DNA from: an uncultured Tissierellia bacterium
GTDB lineage: Bacteria > Bacillota > Clostridia > Tissierellales > Peptoniphilaceae
DNA length: 22,180 nt
Direction of reading: 5' to 3'
Assembly (NCBI GenBank): GCA_902489375.1
Contig: CABTZP010000011.1
Location: forward strand, 1-22,180
Shown here one piece after another: positions 21,438 to 22,180 of the stretch. Made by a program: the position numbers and the translations under genes. The notes under the pieces were generated by a model. The model was not told the origin of the DNA and ran no database searches. It worked only from the letters and a program-made list of their open reading frames with translations. Numbering within the stretch: position 1 is the first letter of the stretch; every line of letters begins with the position of its first letter.

Positions 21438-22180
21438 TTAAAAATTGAATAAATTTTGTTTGAATAGGGGCACGAGAAGCAGGAGAAGGATCCCGATAAA
21501 TTGCAAAAGGCCCGGCAAAAGCATCTGTTCCTGGGCGCGATCAGCCGCTTTATGAAGGCGGTTGATTTTTTCCTTGCTTTCTTTTCTTCTCAGTTGATCG
21601 AGTCCCCGAGCAAGCTCACTTCCTCCAAGTTCAACATTTTGGATCACAAGCTGGTTAAAATCTTTTAAGGCGTCCAGCTGATATCGCTCGCCAAAACTAA
21701 GATAAGCCTGATTAAATCCCACACCCTCCTTTCTGAGACGAGAAACCCTTCTCATTTCTTCATATAATGGGCCTTCTTTATCTTGAGCGATCTCCTTCCA
21801 TGCTGCATCCAAGAGCATACCTGCCCGTAGGGACAGGACGAGACCTGTCAAGAGATTCGTAATTTCATTTTCTACTTTTCTTTTTTCTTGAATCGCTTGG
21901 CTTTTTAAAAAGGAAATCGAGGCATAATAGCGAAGCCCTATCCCGATCAGGGTGATCCAAGCGAAAGGGGACCAGAAGAAAAAAAGAGGAATGAAAGCGG
22001 AAAGAAGAAAAAGATCACGCCCGCACTTTTGATCTTCTTTTTTGACCCATTTGGATCCTTCTCCCTGTCCCTTTAAAATCTCCATCCACTGGACTTTTTT
22101 TCGATAAAGGCCTGGGGAGGAAAAGAGAATGAGATTTTCCATTCCTTCACCCAAAAAAGAAAGTCTCTGTCCGTAAAAAA
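21438..22180 (-). CDS. tadC: TadC-like type II/IV secretion F-domain protein (5' end outside the window)
   Basis: Inner-membrane platform protein of the Tad/Flp pilus. Visible features are paired helices (LFLLSAFIPLFFFWSPFAWITLIGIGL), the T2SF domain (LLTGLVLSLRAGMLLDAAWKEIA, then LDALKDFNQLVIQNVELGGSELARGLDQLRRK), and a closing helix pair LPGLLQFIGILLLLLVPLF. An in-frame TTG (22154) and ATG (22142) exist, but the ATG has GAAGG only one base away and the TTG has no ribosome site. The frame remains open to the window edge (codons reading F-Y-G-Q-R-L-S-F before the TTG), so the real start is probably further upstream. Neighbouring tadB and tadA are expected beyond the edge. The stop is 14 bases before the pilin gene start. 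Confidence 0.82.
   Translation of the reverse strand, partial: FYGQRLSFLGEGMENLILFSSPGLYRKKVQWMEILKGQGEGSKWVKKEDQKCGRDLFLLSAFIPLFFFWSPFAWITLIGIGLRYYASISFLKSQAIQEKRKVENEITNLLTGLVLSLRAGMLLDAAWKEIAQDKEGPLYEEMRRVSRLRKEGVGFNQAYLSFGERYQLDALKDFNQLVIQNVELGGSELARGLDQLRRKESKEKINRLHKAADRAQEQMLLPGLLQFIGILLLLLVPLFKQNLFNF

Noticed and set aside
1..22180. CRISPR array, tRNA, rRNA, tmRNA, insertion sequence or prophage
   Set aside because: No regularly spaced repeats, no transposase or integrase frames, and no recognisable structured RNA genes were seen.

Overview
The window reads like the chromosome of an anaerobic, Gram-positive, Clostridia-like Firmicute. Pointers are a HrcA-type CIRCE element before groES-groEL, a class B sortase, a fused electron-bifurcating NfnAB-type flavoenzyme (ferredoxin/NADH/NADPH metabolism), the Firmicute order nadD-yqeK-rsfS-comEA, a secG / rnr / smpB block, and a Tad/Flp pilus locus of the clostridial kind (Flp1-like pilin, a giant DUF5702/TadG-like protein, a DUF6382-like protein). 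Every gene but one is on the minus strand. I see no rRNA, tRNA, CRISPR array, insertion sequence or phage gene, and no gene-free stretch over 300 bases.

Layout in the direction of minus-strand transcription (right to left). (1) 22180-15755: a tight run of pilus genes, namely tadC (5' end outside the window), a small Flp1-like pilin, a TadE-like minor pilin, a DUF5702 TadG-like protein of about 1,010 residues, a second prepilin-like protein, and a membrane-anchored protein with a WG-repeat-like end. Gaps are short or genes overlap, so this is probably one operon. (2) 15652-13253: nadD, yqeK, rsfS, comEA (NAD synthesis, Ap4A hydrolysis, ribosome silencing, DNA uptake). (3) 13238-12862: secG with a strong promoter and its own terminator. 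(4) 12752-9775: rnr and smpB, the RNase R / trans-translation pair. (5) 9072-9746: the only plus-strand gene, a TVP38/TMEM64-type membrane protein, which converges on smpB across a palindromic terminator. (6) 8865-6515: fused nfnAB with terminator. (7) 6465-3277: a second set of pilus-related genes, a TadZ/CpaE-like protein with a degenerate P-loop and a DUF6382-like protein, followed at 53 bp by mutY. (8) 3144-2155: a class B sortase with its own candidate promoter, overlapped by a perfect 15-bp inverted repeat, and a terminator. (9) 2120-23: promoter, CIRCE, groES, groEL.

The main biological point is that Tad/Flp pilus machinery lies on both sides of about 9 kb of housekeeping genes. Structural parts are upstream and the putative localisation/regulatory parts (TadZ-like, DUF6382-like) are downstream. 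Both downstream proteins look altered: the TadZ-like ATPase lacks the P-loop lysine, and the DUF6382-like protein ends where I recall relatives continuing into an FHA domain. I find no fully unknown system. The most notable material is this divergent split pilus locus, the palindrome over the sortase promoter, and possible translational control inside the pilin operon.
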